64,000 nt of DNA from Myotis daubentonii (lineage: Eukaryota; Chordata; Mammalia; Chiroptera; Vespertilionidae). Numbering within the stretch: position 1 is the stretch's first letter; each line of letters opens with the position of its first letter. Position numbers and translations under genes: made by a program. A model generated the notes under the pieces. It had not been told where the DNA came from, did no database searches, and saw nothing but the letters and a program-made list of their open reading frames with translations. This document shows positions 11,683 to 22,106 of the stretch, piece after piece. The stretch lies in NCBI RefSeq assembly GCF_963259705.1, contig NC_081861.1:110700102-110764101 (forward strand), written 5' to 3'.

Positions 11683-12463
11683 TGCCGGGAGCCGGTCCAT
11701 CCTTGCTGTTTCAAGGGACCTGGCATATATGGCATAAGGTTCTTAATATGTTTGCTCACCTTCTTGGCACTGTGTTTTAACCAAGGTCACCTCTCCGAGA
11801 AAGATTGAATCCCCAGGTAGGGATTTTCCCCTGAAGTTGGGAGGGAATAAAACCCCTCAACTAAGTGCCAGGTGGGTAATTAATCCCTTTAACTACGAAC
11901 AATCATGCTTAAACTACATAATCTTTTCTCCCTGGAATGGAGATAAGAAACGCCCTAACCTTTGTAATAGAGATTGATAGGATTGAATCAACTGGTATAA
12001 ATACAGTTGTAACAAGACAGAAACACTCAGAACTTAGAACACAGAACTCATGAGACAGAATTCAGAAGACAGAAGCACACAGAACTTAGAACACAGAATT
12101 CAGAAGACAGAACCAACGTGGAACCTGGAGATGGAGGAGCTTCGCTAGAGAAAACATGGCAAGGGATCCTGGACTGAACCTGACTATAGAAATATGGCAA
12201 GAGAACCTGACTAGAACCTGGTGACTGAACCTGGCTGGAGATCTCAGACAGAACCTGGCTGGAGAACCTAGCGAGGGAACATGGCTACAGAACCTGGCTG
12301 GAGATCCTAAGCAGAACCTCTCTGGAGATCGAGACCTGAGCTTGGCTAGAGATCCTGGCTAGGCTGCTGATCTAACTGAACGCTGTCTCCGTGTCATTGC
12401 TTCTTCGCCGACTCCGTCTACGCCTTTGGGAACCCCTGGACCCGCTGGGGCTGGACCCCGGCA
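11683..12463 (+). repeat. 5' LTR of the class II element
   Basis: 781 bp, starting TGCCGGGAGCC and ending CCCCGGCA. A TATA box (GGTATAAATACAG) lies near 11995. The downstream part (about 12110-12360) is built from irregular repeats of a GAACCTGGCTGGAGAT-like motif. It differs from the 3' LTR at about four positions. Confidence 0.95.
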
Positions 12464-12655
12464 TCTGGCGCCCGAACAGGGACCCCTAGGTAAGCACCCC
12501 GCACTCGGGACGGATAGGACTCCACCATAGGAAAAGGGTGGATAGTCTTCGCCGACTCCGTCCACACCTTTGGGAACACCTGGAAAAGGATTCCCCTAGG
12601 TAAGCCCCCCCCCATTGAGAACCCCCACACTCGGGACGGATAGGACTCCACCAGG
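12396..12655 (+). repeat. Imperfect duplication of LTR end and leader
   Basis: The segment around CTTCGCCGACTCCGTC...CCTAGGTAAGC...CGGGACGGATAGGACTCCACC occurs at about 12400-12525 (spanning the LTR end, primer site and start of the leader). It recurs, shortened and without a full primer site, at about 12547-12655. Confidence 0.75.
12465..12482 (+). other. Primer-binding site, tRNA-Lys3 type
   Basis: TGGCGCCCGAACAGGGAC begins two bases after the 5' LTR. It is the classic complement of the tRNA-Lys3 3' end used by several betaretroviruses and lentiviruses. Confidence 0.93.
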
Positions 12656-12712
12656 GTGCTACAGACCCCCCTATAGAGGCTAAGTAGGGTAAGAAGGTGG
12701 ATAGTACAGAAC

Positions 12713-12883
12713 TTAGATTGAGAAGATGTGCCATACTGAGTCCAAAGAAACAAGACTCTGTATTGATCCTTAGATTGAGAAGATGTGCCATACTGAGTCC
12801 AAAGAAAGAAGACTCTGTATTGATCTTTAGATTAAGAAGATGTGCCATACTGAGTCTAAAGAAAAAAGACTCTGTATTGATCT
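12713..12883 (+). repeat. Three tandem 57-bp repeats in the leader/gag start
   Basis: Units begin at 12713, 12770 and 12827 (TTAGATTGAGAAGATGTGCC...). Each contains the same ATG (12726, 12783, 12840). 57 bp is a multiple of three, but the first unit runs into a stop. Only the third ATG opens into the Gag-like frame. Confidence 0.93.
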
Positions 12884-13112
12884 TTTAACATATGTGCTTG
12901 CTAGCAGAGGAATTAAGGTTACTCCCAGTCAGACAGAACGTTTTATACAAGAAGTATGTCCATGCTTTTCTGAGGAAGGAAAGGTAAATGTAATGGCATG
13001 GGAGAAGGTAGGCCCAAGGAGCCTTATCCTTAACCCCACTGCAGCCTTTCTATCCTGGGAAAGTGCAGGATTGGCAAGCTCTCCCTGGGATGATAGATCA
13101 GGACTCAGGTAA
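12840..13112 (+). pseudogene. Truncated betaretroviral Gag matrix-like remnant
   Basis: A 90-codon frame starts at the third repeated ATG. After about 15 residues it has the pattern of a betaretroviral matrix (Gag_p10-type) domain: a helix with LLTYVLASRGIKV, then CPCFSEEGKVN followed by a W...VG motif. Resemblance ends after about 60 residues and the frame stops soon after. There is no capsid, nucleocapsid, protease or polymerase. What is left cannot assemble a particle. Confidence 0.7.
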
Positions 13113-13187
13113 TAGCGGAAAGCGCCAATCCTACTCTTAAAATGGATATAAGAGAGCATTTGAGGTTTTTCTTTTTAATGCTTACTT

Positions 13188-13212
13188 TTAAAAAATAAAA
13201 AAAGGGGGAATT
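13188..13212 (+). other. Polypurine tract of the class II element
   Basis: An A-rich stretch ending AAAAAAAGGGGGAATT lies directly before the TG of the 3' LTR, where plus-strand priming would start. Confidence 0.85.
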
Positions 13213-13994
13213 TGCCGGGAGCCGGTCCATCCTTGCTGTTTCAAGGGACCTGGCATATATGGCATACGGTTCTTAATATGTTTGCTCACCTTCTTGGCAC
13301 TGTGTTTTAACCAAGGTCACCTCTCCGAGAAAGATTGAATCCCCAGGTAGGGATTTTCCCCTGAAGTTAGGGAGGGAATAAAACCCCTCAACTAAGTGCC
13401 AGGTGGGTAATTAATCCCTTTAACTACGAACAATCATGCTTAAACTACATAATCTTTTCTCCCTGGAATGGAGATAAGAAACGCCCTAACCTTTGTAATA
13501 GAGATTGATAGGATTGAATCAACTGGTATAAATACAGTTGTAATAAGACAGAAACACTCAGAACTTAGAACACAGAACTCATGAGACAGAATTCAGAAGA
13601 CAGAAGCACACAGAACTTAGAACACAGAATTCAGAAGACAGAACCAACGTGGAACCTGGAGATGGAGGAGCTTCGCTAGAGAAAACATGGCAAGGGATCC
13701 TGGACTGAACCTGACTATAGAAATATGGCAAGAGAACCTGACTAGAACCTGGTGACTGAACCTGGCTGGAGATCTCAGACAAAACCTGGCTGGAGAACCT
13801 AGCGAGGGAACATGGCTACAGAACCTGGCTGGAGATCCTAAGCAGAACCTCTCTGGAGATCGAGACCTGAGCTTGGCTAGAGATCCTGGCTAGGCTGCTG
13901 ATCTAACTGAACGCTGTCTCCGTGTCATTGCTTCTTCGCCGACTCCGTCTACGCCTTTGGGAACCCCTGGACCCGCTGGGGCTGGACCCCGGCA
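13213..13994 (+). repeat. 3' LTR of the class II element
   Basis: 782 bp, nearly identical to the 5' LTR. Differences I found: ATAAGG versus ATACGG near the start, one extra A in GTTAGGGAGG, GTAACAAG versus GTAATAAG, and CAGACAGAAC versus CAGACAAAAC. Confidence 0.95.
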
Positions 13995-15444
13995 GTCAAG
14001 CTGAGGCTTTGTGATGTCAAGCCACACCATGGCAACTACTGGTTTGGGGCAAACAGTGCTGAAGTGTGTGGCTCCTCATTGACCTAGAGAGTATATATAG
14101 AGGCCAGGACCCTTTGAGTAGGGTCTGTTGCCTCAAAAAAGCTAAACTTCCTAAGAAGATATTGTTGACTAGTGGAGATAAGGACTAAGACTCCAAACAC
14201 AAGGATGGATGAAGAAACTGCAAGTACTAAATGGAATTGGGGGTCAGTTTCTCAACTGGATGACCAAGAAATGGATAAGGTCAGAATACCTTATTCAAAT
14301 ACTTCCCCTTCCCCAATAATTCCTCACCCTAGATTCTGGCCTTGTGCTTTTTGGGCAGAGACACTTCCTCATTCAATCCATTGTCATTCAATTACAAGCC
14401 CATTTCCTAATCATTTTCCAATTTCTTCCCCAAAACCAATGTCTTTCTGTGTTTAACTTGTTTACAAACTACATAACCAAGATAATGGTGATGGTAAATT
14501 TGGTCTTTAAGTGGAATGAAGAGAAGGAGAAAGACAGACAGAATCAGATAATTGTATTTTACTACAGGAAGGTGAAAACCTCCAGTAAGCAAGCCAACAA
14601 ATGCAGAAGAAGAAGAAGTGCTTGAGTGTTCATCTACCACTGGTGATAGCCAGGGTCTCCCTGAGGAAGTCACTTAATAATGTGTATCCCTCTATAAAAA
14701 ATGGTTCAGAAATGGACATTATGAGATGAAAGCATTAATGGTCTTCTTGAATAAATACCAGCAAGTGTGTAAAGGAAATGTGTTTGTATTTTTGCGTGTT
14801 TTCAGATGATGGTGAGGGAGTTAAGGAGGGGGCAGGCATGTGAGAAGGGAGGAATGTAGAATTCTTCAGTTGGGGCACCAGATACCCCATTCCATACTGA
14901 TCCAGACACTGAAAATAAGGACAAGGAGAAGACTGAAGGGGAAGTTTTTCCTTAACAATTTCTCATACTGGCAAGGAAGAAAAGAAGCTGATGTTTAATT
15001 TGGGTTTGGATTGGGGTGTGGGATGGATGGTGGTGGTCACATGATGAGGAACAGGGTGTTGTCTTAGTGTTGGCAGTGAATAGAAATGAATTTGCTTTCC
15101 TTTTTACATGGTAGACTCTTGAATATTGTTAAGCTATTGGAAGGATGGTCAGATCAAGATCTGAAGTTTTATTCCACAACTGGCACAGTTTTTCCTTTAA
15201 CAACTTGTTCTACAACAGCAGTGTTGGATATTGGAGTTACTAGATAAGTGAGGTTTCACTCCAACTGTTTCACTGATGATTCACTTCATGTTACAGTTGC
15301 CGCATACCAAAGTAAGAAGATTGTTATCAGAGAAATTGTGGATTTTCTATATAAGTATTATCTTCACAATTTTTCTGTAAACTTGAAACTGTTCTAAAAT
15401 AAAACATCCATTAAAACAACACTCAAAATACTAAGGAATGGTAA

Positions 15445-16044
15445 TTTTGTAACTTACTCTGTGAATCACAGAAGGACGCTTCATGAAGTTGAATTGAGGA
15501 GTCACATTTATTGTAATCCGGGACTATGAGGGGTCATTCCCAAATCTCATAGCAATAAGATGGCCTTTACACCAGACTTATATAGGCAAAGTTTACGAAG
15601 GTATTGATTACATCCCAAGGTTTGGAATGAGGAACCTGGCTCTCAAAAAGCAGATTACAGAAGCAGAATTAAGCATGTTAATTATAGTTTTGGGTCTCGG
15701 TGTCAAACACATAATTTACAGCCCTCTGGTCTGGAATGAGGAACCTAGTTTTCAAAAAAGCAGTTTCCAGAAACACATTATCTAGAGCCCTTGGGTAACC
15801 TTGGTTAAACTTAGGCATGTTATCTAAGTTACAGTTTTGGGTCTAGAGCCCTCTGACCTTGGGATAACTCTGCTGTCCTTCCCAGGTTAAGGAAAATGTG
15901 CTTTCTAAGACTAGTATAACCACAACCCTTGGGATCTTCACATTACAATCAATAGGCATTTAACCGAATGGGATGATTGATATAATTCAGAAAATCAAAA
16001 TAACCTGTTCATTGTTAAGCAAACCAGATAGGTACCATACTTCA
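15445..16044 (-). repeat. 3' LTR of the gammaretrovirus-like provirus
   Basis: About 600 bp. It aligns with 21368-21956 through shared blocks such as GGGACTATGAGGGG, CAAATCTCATAGCAATAAG and TAGGTACCATACTTCA. It holds an extra internal duplication (two TGGAATGAGGAACCT copies). On the minus strand it starts TGAAGTATGG, preceded by a purine stretch (AGTGGGGAA) that fits a polypurine tract. Confidence 0.9.
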
Positions 16045-16344
16045 TTCCCCACTGATTTTATGTACATGACTCAAATCATGGACTCATCTTCATTAGTTAG
16101 GGGATTGTACTGCCCCCTAACTACAAGTAGTTTGACTGAATTAATTGTTCTAAACCGCCAGCTTGGCACATTTAATTTTCATTTACTCACTCCACTTCTT
16201 TTAGGGGCATTCTCTATTCTGTTCCTGCTCTCCTGTTCCCTAGCACATCTAGCCCCACTTGGCCCTGGACTTTCTCACTGGCTAGTAAAAATGTTCTTAC
16301 AGTTACCAAGTGCCCTAGTGCCATGGTCCCCATCAGTACTGTCC

Positions 16345-17509
16345 TCACTGAAGTCCAGTTCCACTCCTGAGGCTGTCGAGTCTCCTCCTGGATTGCGTGG
16401 AGCCCAGGCTAGGGATCACACGGGTGAGGCCTCTGGCTGCCAGGATCAAGGCCCTTTCCTGGTGCAGGAGCTGGGAGTGGTGTAGCCAGGCCTGGATGCC
16501 GTCAGCAGGGCAACAGTGTATAGTCCTTTCCAAGTTGGGGTGAGTCCTTGGGTCATGAACTTCTTTACCCGCACCGAGTCCCCAGGCTGGAAAGGATGTA
16601 CAGGGTCCGAGGTGGGCACTGGCAGGGCGTCTCGCACAAGCTTATGGGTGGCTCTCTGGGTATACTGCAGAGCCTGCAAGGACTTGAGCAAGGAACGGTT
16701 ATGACTTTAAACTTTTAATTCCTCCCCTAACTTTGGGCAGGATAGGGGGAGGTTTACCAAACATGATTTCAAAAGGAGAGAACCCCTCCCGGTTGGGGGT
16801 ACACCTGGCCTGTATGTAAGTAGGCAAAAGGGCAGGAGGTTGGTCCAGTTTTCACCGGTTTCTGGGATAAATTTAGTTAAAATCCTTTTAGAGTCCTGTT
16901 TATACCTGCCCTGAATCTGTGGCCGGTATGCACAATCGAGTTTCCAATTTATGCTTAAGATCTTAGCTGTACTTTGAGATACCTTGACTACAAAGGCGGG
17001 GCGGTTATCTGATTCTATGACTGCTGGTAGCCTCAATCTAGGTATAATCTCCTGGTGGGCTAGAATTCAACCCATCCCGAGAAAGAGTCTATAAAAACTA
17101 GCAGGTACTCATACCCTGATGTCGGTAGCTTAATCTCTGTGAAATCCACCACCCAATGCTCTCCTGGGGAGTTTCCCCGGGCCTGAATTCCCAGGGGGAC
17201 CCTCTTACCTTGCTTAGCATTTACCTGTGACCTGCCTCACAAAAGTTCAGAAGTCCTGGTGACACCTATGTGGGTAGCCTGGTGTAACTGGGCAACTAAA
17301 GTCTGACCTAGAGCCTCTGGGACCAACAGTTTGCCACCTGGTAGAGTCCACCAAGCATTTGGTCCTCTGGTAGCTTGCTTCTGTTCTGTCAATTCCTCCT
17401 CTTGTAAAGGCCCCACTGGTTTTTGGCTTCCTTGGCAGCTTGGTCTGCAGCTCGGTTTCCTTGGGCAGTCTAGGCTGACTACCACCTCCCGCTGTCCCAT
17501 CTTGTACAT
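16345..17509 (-). pseudogene. Degenerate gammaretroviral integrase region
   Basis: On the minus strand an N-terminal zinc-binding type segment (LHQATHIGVTRTSELL, about 17240) is followed by a core segment at 16707-17036. That core keeps an Asp in ESDNRPAF, but where the catalytic Glu of the D,D-35-E triad is expected it reads GRYKQDS, without Glu. A C-terminal segment at 16446-16691 (HPFQPGDSVRVKK, PTWKGLYTV) is typical of gammaretroviral integrase. The three pieces lie in different frames separated by stops, so no integrase can be made. Confidence 0.85.
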
Positions 17510-18286
17510 AACAGTACCTTGTTTGGTGATGATAATGGGATATCTGTCAAGTCTGGGCGAGCTGCGTCTGTTACCTCTATGCAGTCATGGATGGCTCCTC
17601 TGGATCATCATCTGGGAACAGGCTGGCAGGGTTGATGGCCAATGTCTTATGGAATCAGATGCGGGGCTGGTCCAGGAGAAGAGCTTGGTACTGGGTGACC
17701 CTGGTATTTGACATCCATCTCTCCAGAGTACCTCAAAGGAGGGCTTCCACAGCATGGGGTGTGTTGTCAGGGCTAGTTCCTGGCCCAAAGTCAGCTTATC
17801 TGCCTCCTTTACCAGCAATGCTGTGGCGGCCACTGCCCAGAGGCACGCTGGCCACCCTGCAGCCACGGGGTCTAGTCTCTTAGACAGATAGGCCACAGGT
17901 CTCTTCCAGGGACATAGAGTCTGGGTGAGAACCCCTTTGGCAATGCCCTGTACCTCACTCACGTAAAGATGAAAGGGCTTCCTGACGTCTGGCAAGGCTA
18001 GGGCAGGTGCTGAGACGAGAGCCTTCTTTAGCTCCTCAAAGGCCCATTGCTCCACTTCAGTCCAGCTTAACGGCTGCGCCTCCCCAGCACTTGAGCACAG
18101 AGATTCAGCAATCTCCGCGAACCCCAGTATCCACAGGCGGCAGTATCCAACTGCCCGTAAGAATTCCCGAACCTGAGCTGGAGTGGCGGTGGCTTGCATT
18201 TGGACTACTACAAGTGCTTGATGACTTGCTAACCCCGGGGGGGGGGGGGGGCGGTGTTTTCTGCCCAAACCATGGGAAAGAGACAT
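17510..18286 (-). pseudogene. Reverse transcriptase C-terminal / RNase H remnant
   Basis: The minus-strand frame 17585-18286 starts with non-retroviral-looking residues around a G-run. From about residue 35 it matches the thumb and connection region of gammaretroviral reverse transcriptase (VREFLRAVGYCRLWI, PDVRKPFHLYV, RPVAYLSKRLDPVAAGWP). The fingers and palm, including the YxDD motif, are not present. Protease-end sequence adjoins thumb sequence across a roughly 15-base G-run near 18237-18251, so this looks like an internal deletion. Confidence 0.85.
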
Positions 18287-18700
18287 AATTTCCCCAAGTA
18301 AGCAGAGTCACATTGGCCCTTTCCTGCAAGAGATACTCCTCTGAGAGAGGACAGGTTAGAAGAATGCAGCCAGGGGAAGATGGGTCCGGGCCTGGGTTCC
18401 TTGGATCCACAGTGAAGTGTGCTCCATCCCCCTCAAAGGATACGGTGGCTTGTAGTTTCTGTAAGAGATCACGTCCAAGTAAGGGGTACGGGCAAACTGG
18501 CATGACCAGAAACAAATGTGTTACCGTGTTCTTTCCAATGTCCAAAGTCCTCTTTGATGTCCAAGGAAAAAGGCAGTTTGTCCGGTGGCTCCCTGGACTG
18601 ATGTCTTCTTAGAAGTTACGGGTCCCATTGGCTCTGTCAAGACTGAATAGGCTGCTCCAGAACACACCAGGAAACTAACTGGGAGTCCTATTTATAAAAA
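18287..18700 (-). pseudogene. Retroviral protease remnant with altered active site
   Basis: On the minus strand VSFLVCSGAAYSVLT (about 18640-18690) has the layout of a retroviral protease active-site strand, but the usual Asp-Thr-Gly reads Cys-Ser-Gly. A frame change follows, then HLFLVMPVCPYPLLGRDLL (about 18440-18510), the conserved C-terminal part that precedes reverse transcriptase in gammaretroviruses. Loss of the Asp predicts no activity. Confidence 0.8.
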
Positions 18701-18872
18701 TGATTATTCTGGGTTCTAAGGGGTTCAAGGAAAAGGAGTCCTGGCCCTATTAGTCCCCTTCCCTGAGTGTAAATCCTTCAGAGCCTGCGTTTTCCCTCAG
18801 TCTTCCACTTTCCTTTGTTAACCTACCAGGATTTTTTCTTTTCCAGTGCCCCTACTTCCTACAATAGGCATA

Positions 18873-19061
18873 CTAATGCCTTCCTAGTTTGCTGCCGGCT
18901 TTTCCTTTCCTCTTTCCATTCCCCTCTCCTTTTGTCTTGGTGCCTGTTTTACTTAATGCAGCTACCACTGCCTTAGTCCTTCTCTTGTCCTGCTTCTCCT
19001 CCGGGGTGTCCCTATTGTTAAAGACTTTCTGGGTTACCTTTACCAGCTGTGACAGATTCAT
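18873..19061 (-). pseudogene. Gag C-terminal remnant (capsid end/nucleocapsid side)
   Basis: A 62-codon minus-strand frame with KVTQKVFNNRDTPEEKQDKRRTK and a Lys/Gly-rich tail resembles the charged end of a gammaretroviral capsid region and the start of nucleocapsid. No Cys-His zinc knuckle follows in frame. Upstream Gag (19100-20000) is too broken for me to assign segment by segment. Confidence 0.55.
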
Positions 19062-20859
19062 TCCTTCAAATCCTTCTAATTTTTGGAGTTTCTTTTTCTA
19101 ACTGCTTGCCTTTTTAAGCCCCGACTCCAAACCCCCAACAGAACACAGTGAAAAGTGTCCAAGGAGGCCTTGTCCCCGGGGGTTCTTGGGTCTCATTGGG
19201 GTGCAGGGAGGCATAAGGAGGCACAGGGAAATTTCCCTCCTCGCACCTACTCAAAATAACCCCTCGGGGGATGAGAGGCAATTACAATCCTGGTGAGCAG
19301 AGGGTGCTGTGGGAGATGGGAGCCGATAGGTGGAGGCAGGGAGCTCGGCGCAGGTCCCCAGGTGACCAGTGGAGGTGCTCCCAGCACGGGGAAAGACATT
19401 TTCATCTGGAAGCCCTTTTCTCTCTGTTCCCACTGGAAAAAGCGCTTGCTTCCAGCCAGCTACGGTGGCATGGTGGGGGCCAGTGGCCCTTATGCTGGCC
19501 AAGGGGAAACACTCCCTGCATATTACAAAGCGCTCCTGTGGCATGGGTTGGGTACCAGGCCCCTGCCATTGTACCCGTCCCCTGTGACAGAGCAGCGATC
19601 AGGCCTCTCCCAAGAGAGTGCACCGGAAGGGGATATCAGCCCCTCCTCTGCTAGCAGCAACCAGTACCGAACCCTTTCAGTACATTTGACCAGCTTCATT
19701 GCCAGCCATTTTTACAGATTCCAGGGCCCATTGTCTTCCTTTAACCAGCAAGCCAAATGACACCAGCCTGTATTATTTAATTCAGCACAGGCAGGGGGAA
19801 GGGCCCATAAAATCTCTCTGCCCTGAGGAGCTGTGAGCCCACCACTGAATGTCCCAATCAGACTAGAAAAGCCACAAATACCTTTAAATCTACCCCGGAA
19901 TTTCCAAAATTTCAACCTAACACAGAAATATCACAGAGCAAATCAAAGTCCCTGGTAAACAAACAGAAATTTTTACTACTTAGGCGGGCTGATTCCACTT
20001 CTGACAGAGAGCAAGCGCCCTTGGGAAAAGAACCCAGTTTGCTATCAGTCAAAGCATTCAGCCCTAAATCAAGCGTGTGTGTTTTTTGCACAGACTTCCA
20101 CACTTACATACCCAGGTAGACATACAAACATCAAACACCCACACTTACACCCTTTCAGTGAACAAGTACTTTTACAGTCTTGGGATCTTGAGCAGATAAC
20201 AGGAACACTGCCCAAGTCCCCTGATGGGGACCTGACAGGAACAGATGTGGGGGCCTCCCTTTCCCATATCCCAGGACAGGATTCTCGACCCATGTCTCAT
20301 TCAGACAGAAGCGGTACTCATACTGAACAAAGAAAGCAAGACTAATAGACACGACAACTAGATACATTCCCCATTAAAAACTTTGAATCACCACGGAAAC
20401 TCAGGAGATGTTTAGAAGGTTTTTTCAAGGGAAACAAAACAAAACAGAAACAAACAAAAACACTTTTACATAGGCGCATGCCACATTTACACCACAAAAT
20501 ACCAACAAATCAGTTTCAATTGTGCAGAGGTACAGAACATGTCTCTGAACAGGGGCAGTAGAAAACTGCCTAGGAATGCTTCTCTTCTACTTTTTTAAAA
20601 GACAGGCCAGACTCGAACCCTTTGACAGTCCGAGTTTTGACTTCCCTCCTGGAAGTCCCAGAGATGGTGAATACCATTTAGAAGCCATTCCTCCAGATAC
20701 AGGACAAGTCCCTTAGAGATCCTTGATAACCTACATTAGTAATCCATTTACACAATCCCCCAAAAGTTAAAGAGGAAGGAAAGAACCATTCAATGTCCTC
20801 CAAGAGGATTTTGGCGAAAAAATAAAATCAACAGACTGAACACATTGGACTCACAAACA

Positions 20860-21010
20860 ATAACCAGAACCAAAAAAGGCTAACAAATAAAACCAAAAAG
20901 ACTCACAAACAAAGCCAAAAAGGCTTACAAACAAATCCAAAACCAAAACCAAAAAGGCTCACAAAAATCCAAAACCAAAAAGGCTAGCAAAGACAAAACA
21001 AACCAGACAA
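20860..21010 (-). repeat. Short tandem repeats in the proviral leader
   Basis: Eight or so irregular copies of a roughly 20-bp unit (plus strand AACCAAAAAGGCTCACAAA and variants) lie between the primer site and the Gag region of the minus-strand provirus. This is a position where gammaretroviruses carry packaging structure. The function of the copies here is unknown. Confidence 0.7.
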
Positions 21011-21355
21011 ATGCAACCTAAGGTTGCCCAGACCAGGACCCACAGACGCCGTCGCGTCGGGCGTCGGACTCCGAGGTTCCTCTGCGTCCAGCCCTCTTTT
21101 GAGTCCACTAACAGTGACCGGTCCCAGAACTCCAGAACTTACCTCTAGAGGTTTTCCGGGTGACTCTGATGAATTTTTTAGGGACGGGCTAATGTACCCT
21201 GCCCGTTCGCTGGATCCGAAGGGAGTTCTCCGGGGCCCTGGAACTTCTCAGGGTGCACACCCCCTAGAGACCCCTCAGTCTACATGACAGGCTCAGGGGA
21301 GGTTTAGCCTCTTGTTCCGTCCAAAACAGCACCCCTAAAGGGGCTGCATCTCTCT

Positions 21356-21365
21356 GGGGCCTCCA
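21356..21365 (-). other. Probable primer-binding site of the gammaretrovirus-like provirus
   Basis: On the minus strand TGGAGGCCCC begins two bases after the LTR end (ACAACA). It matches the start of a site complementary to a tRNA-Thr 3' end, but the match fades after about ten bases. The tRNA assignment is tentative. Confidence 0.45.
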
Positions 21366-21367
21366 AA

Positions 21368-21956
21368 TGTTGTAATGTACCCCGCGAACCACGGAAGGAC
21401 ACCTCAAGAAGTCGAATTAAAGAGTCGCATTTATTGCAATCGGGACTATGAGGGGCCATTCCCAAATCTCATAGCAATAAGATGGTGGCAAAAGCAGACT
21501 TATATAGGCAAAAATCACAAAGGTAATGATTACATCTCAGGGTTTGGAATGAGGCACCTGGCTCGCAAAAAAAGCAGATTACAGAAGCAGAATTAAGCAT
21601 GTTAATTACAGTTTCAGGTCTCGGGTCACTGAATTAACAGAAATACATTATCTAGAGCCTTCGGGTCTCCCGACCACAGAGTTGTCAGGACAATTTAGAG
21701 TAATTGTGCTATCCTGGTCTCGGGACCACTGAGTCAGCTAGAACGTACCACCTGTGGTCACTAAAACAATTTAGGGTAATTGTGCTGTCCTGTTTCCAGG
21801 TACAGTAGAATGTGCTCTCTAAGACCAGTATGATAACAATCAATGGAATAGTCATTCAATCAATAAGGCATTCAATCGAATGGGATGACTTATACAATTT
21901 AGAAAATCTAAGTAACCTGTCCATTGTTAAACAAAGCAAATAGGTACCATACTTCA
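21368..21956 (-). repeat. 5' LTR of the gammaretrovirus-like provirus
   Basis: 589 bp. On the minus strand it starts TGAAGTATGG and ends TTACAACA. It contains a TATATAAGTCTG TATA-type box (complement near 21500) and AATAAA (complement of 21430-21435). Confidence 0.9.
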
Positions 21957-22106
21957 CTATAACCAGAGGTTCTGAGACTTCTGCCTCCTCTCCCACCACC
22001 ACAACTCCAGGGTGGTCAACTGAGGCTTTGTGATGTCAAGCCACACCATGGCAACCACTGGTTTTGGGCAATCAGAGCTGAAGTGTGTGGCTCCTCATTG
22101 ATCTAG

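Larger units (their letters stand above)
11683..13994 (+). mobile_element. Young betaretrovirus-like (class II/ERVK-type) LTR element, non-autonomous
   Basis: Two LTRs of 781 and 782 bp (TGCCGG...CCGGCA) flank only about 750 bp of internal sequence. The element is bounded by a 6-bp duplication GTCAAG (11677-11682 and 13995-14000), the length typical of class II elements. It has a tRNA-Lys3-type primer-binding site and a polypurine tract. The LTRs differ by about three substitutions and one indel, so insertion is recent. Apart from a short Gag matrix-like remnant, gag, pro, pol and env are absent, so mobilisation would have depended on another element's proteins. Confidence 0.95.
10062..14087 (+). 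repeat. Tandem-array monomer M6 (B/A mosaic, split by an LTR element)
   Basis: It starts with the last ~18 bp of a unit (GGCTCCTCATTGACC) joined to the retrocopy, then a full unit from 10080. The unit is split by the LTR element at 11683-13994 and resumes at 13995. Without the insertion it is about 1,690 bp. Its front half has type-B markers (TATATATA, open 83-codon frame) and its rear half type-A markers (GAACACCACC, GCCATATGC, open 103-codon frame at 11087-11398), so it looks like a recombinant. Confidence 0.88.
15445..21956 (-). mobile_element. Degenerate gammaretrovirus-like provirus (minus strand)
   Basis: Two related LTRs (21368-21956 is 5', 15445-16044 is 3') enclose about 5.3 kb with minus-strand pieces of Gag, protease, the end of reverse transcriptase, RNase H and integrase in the normal order. 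Frames are broken by shifts and stops. The reverse-transcriptase palm and all of env are missing. The LTRs differ by many substitutions and indels, so it is clearly older than the class II element. I cannot see a matching target-site duplication, and about 170 bp of the host array unit is missing at the junction. Confidence 0.92.
14088..22106 (+). repeat. Tandem-array monomer M7 (split by a provirus)
   Basis: Unit sequence occupies 14088-15444 and 21957-22106, with the provirus at 15445-21956 between them. About 170 bp of the unit is absent at the insertion (from the segment after GGTAAT to just before CTATAACCAGAG), so this is not a clean target-site duplication. The unit is more diverged from M1-M4 than those are from each other. 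The 103-codon frame is stopped (AGATAAG). Confidence 0.87.

Noticed and set aside
15973..16485. 170-codon plus-strand ORF with a hydrophobic stretch at the provirus 3' side
   Set aside because: It overlaps the LTR and the antisense of integrase, and begins inside the LTR. Chance frame.
20860..21010. Repeats in the proviral leader as a CRISPR-like or regulatory array
   Set aside because: Repeats are irregular, A-rich and without spacers. Their position inside a retroviral leader explains them.
15445..21956. Possible intact env or functional integrase in the provirus
   Set aside because: The integrase pieces are in different frames with a catalytic residue replaced, and less than 350 bp separates the integrase end from the 3' LTR, leaving no room for env.
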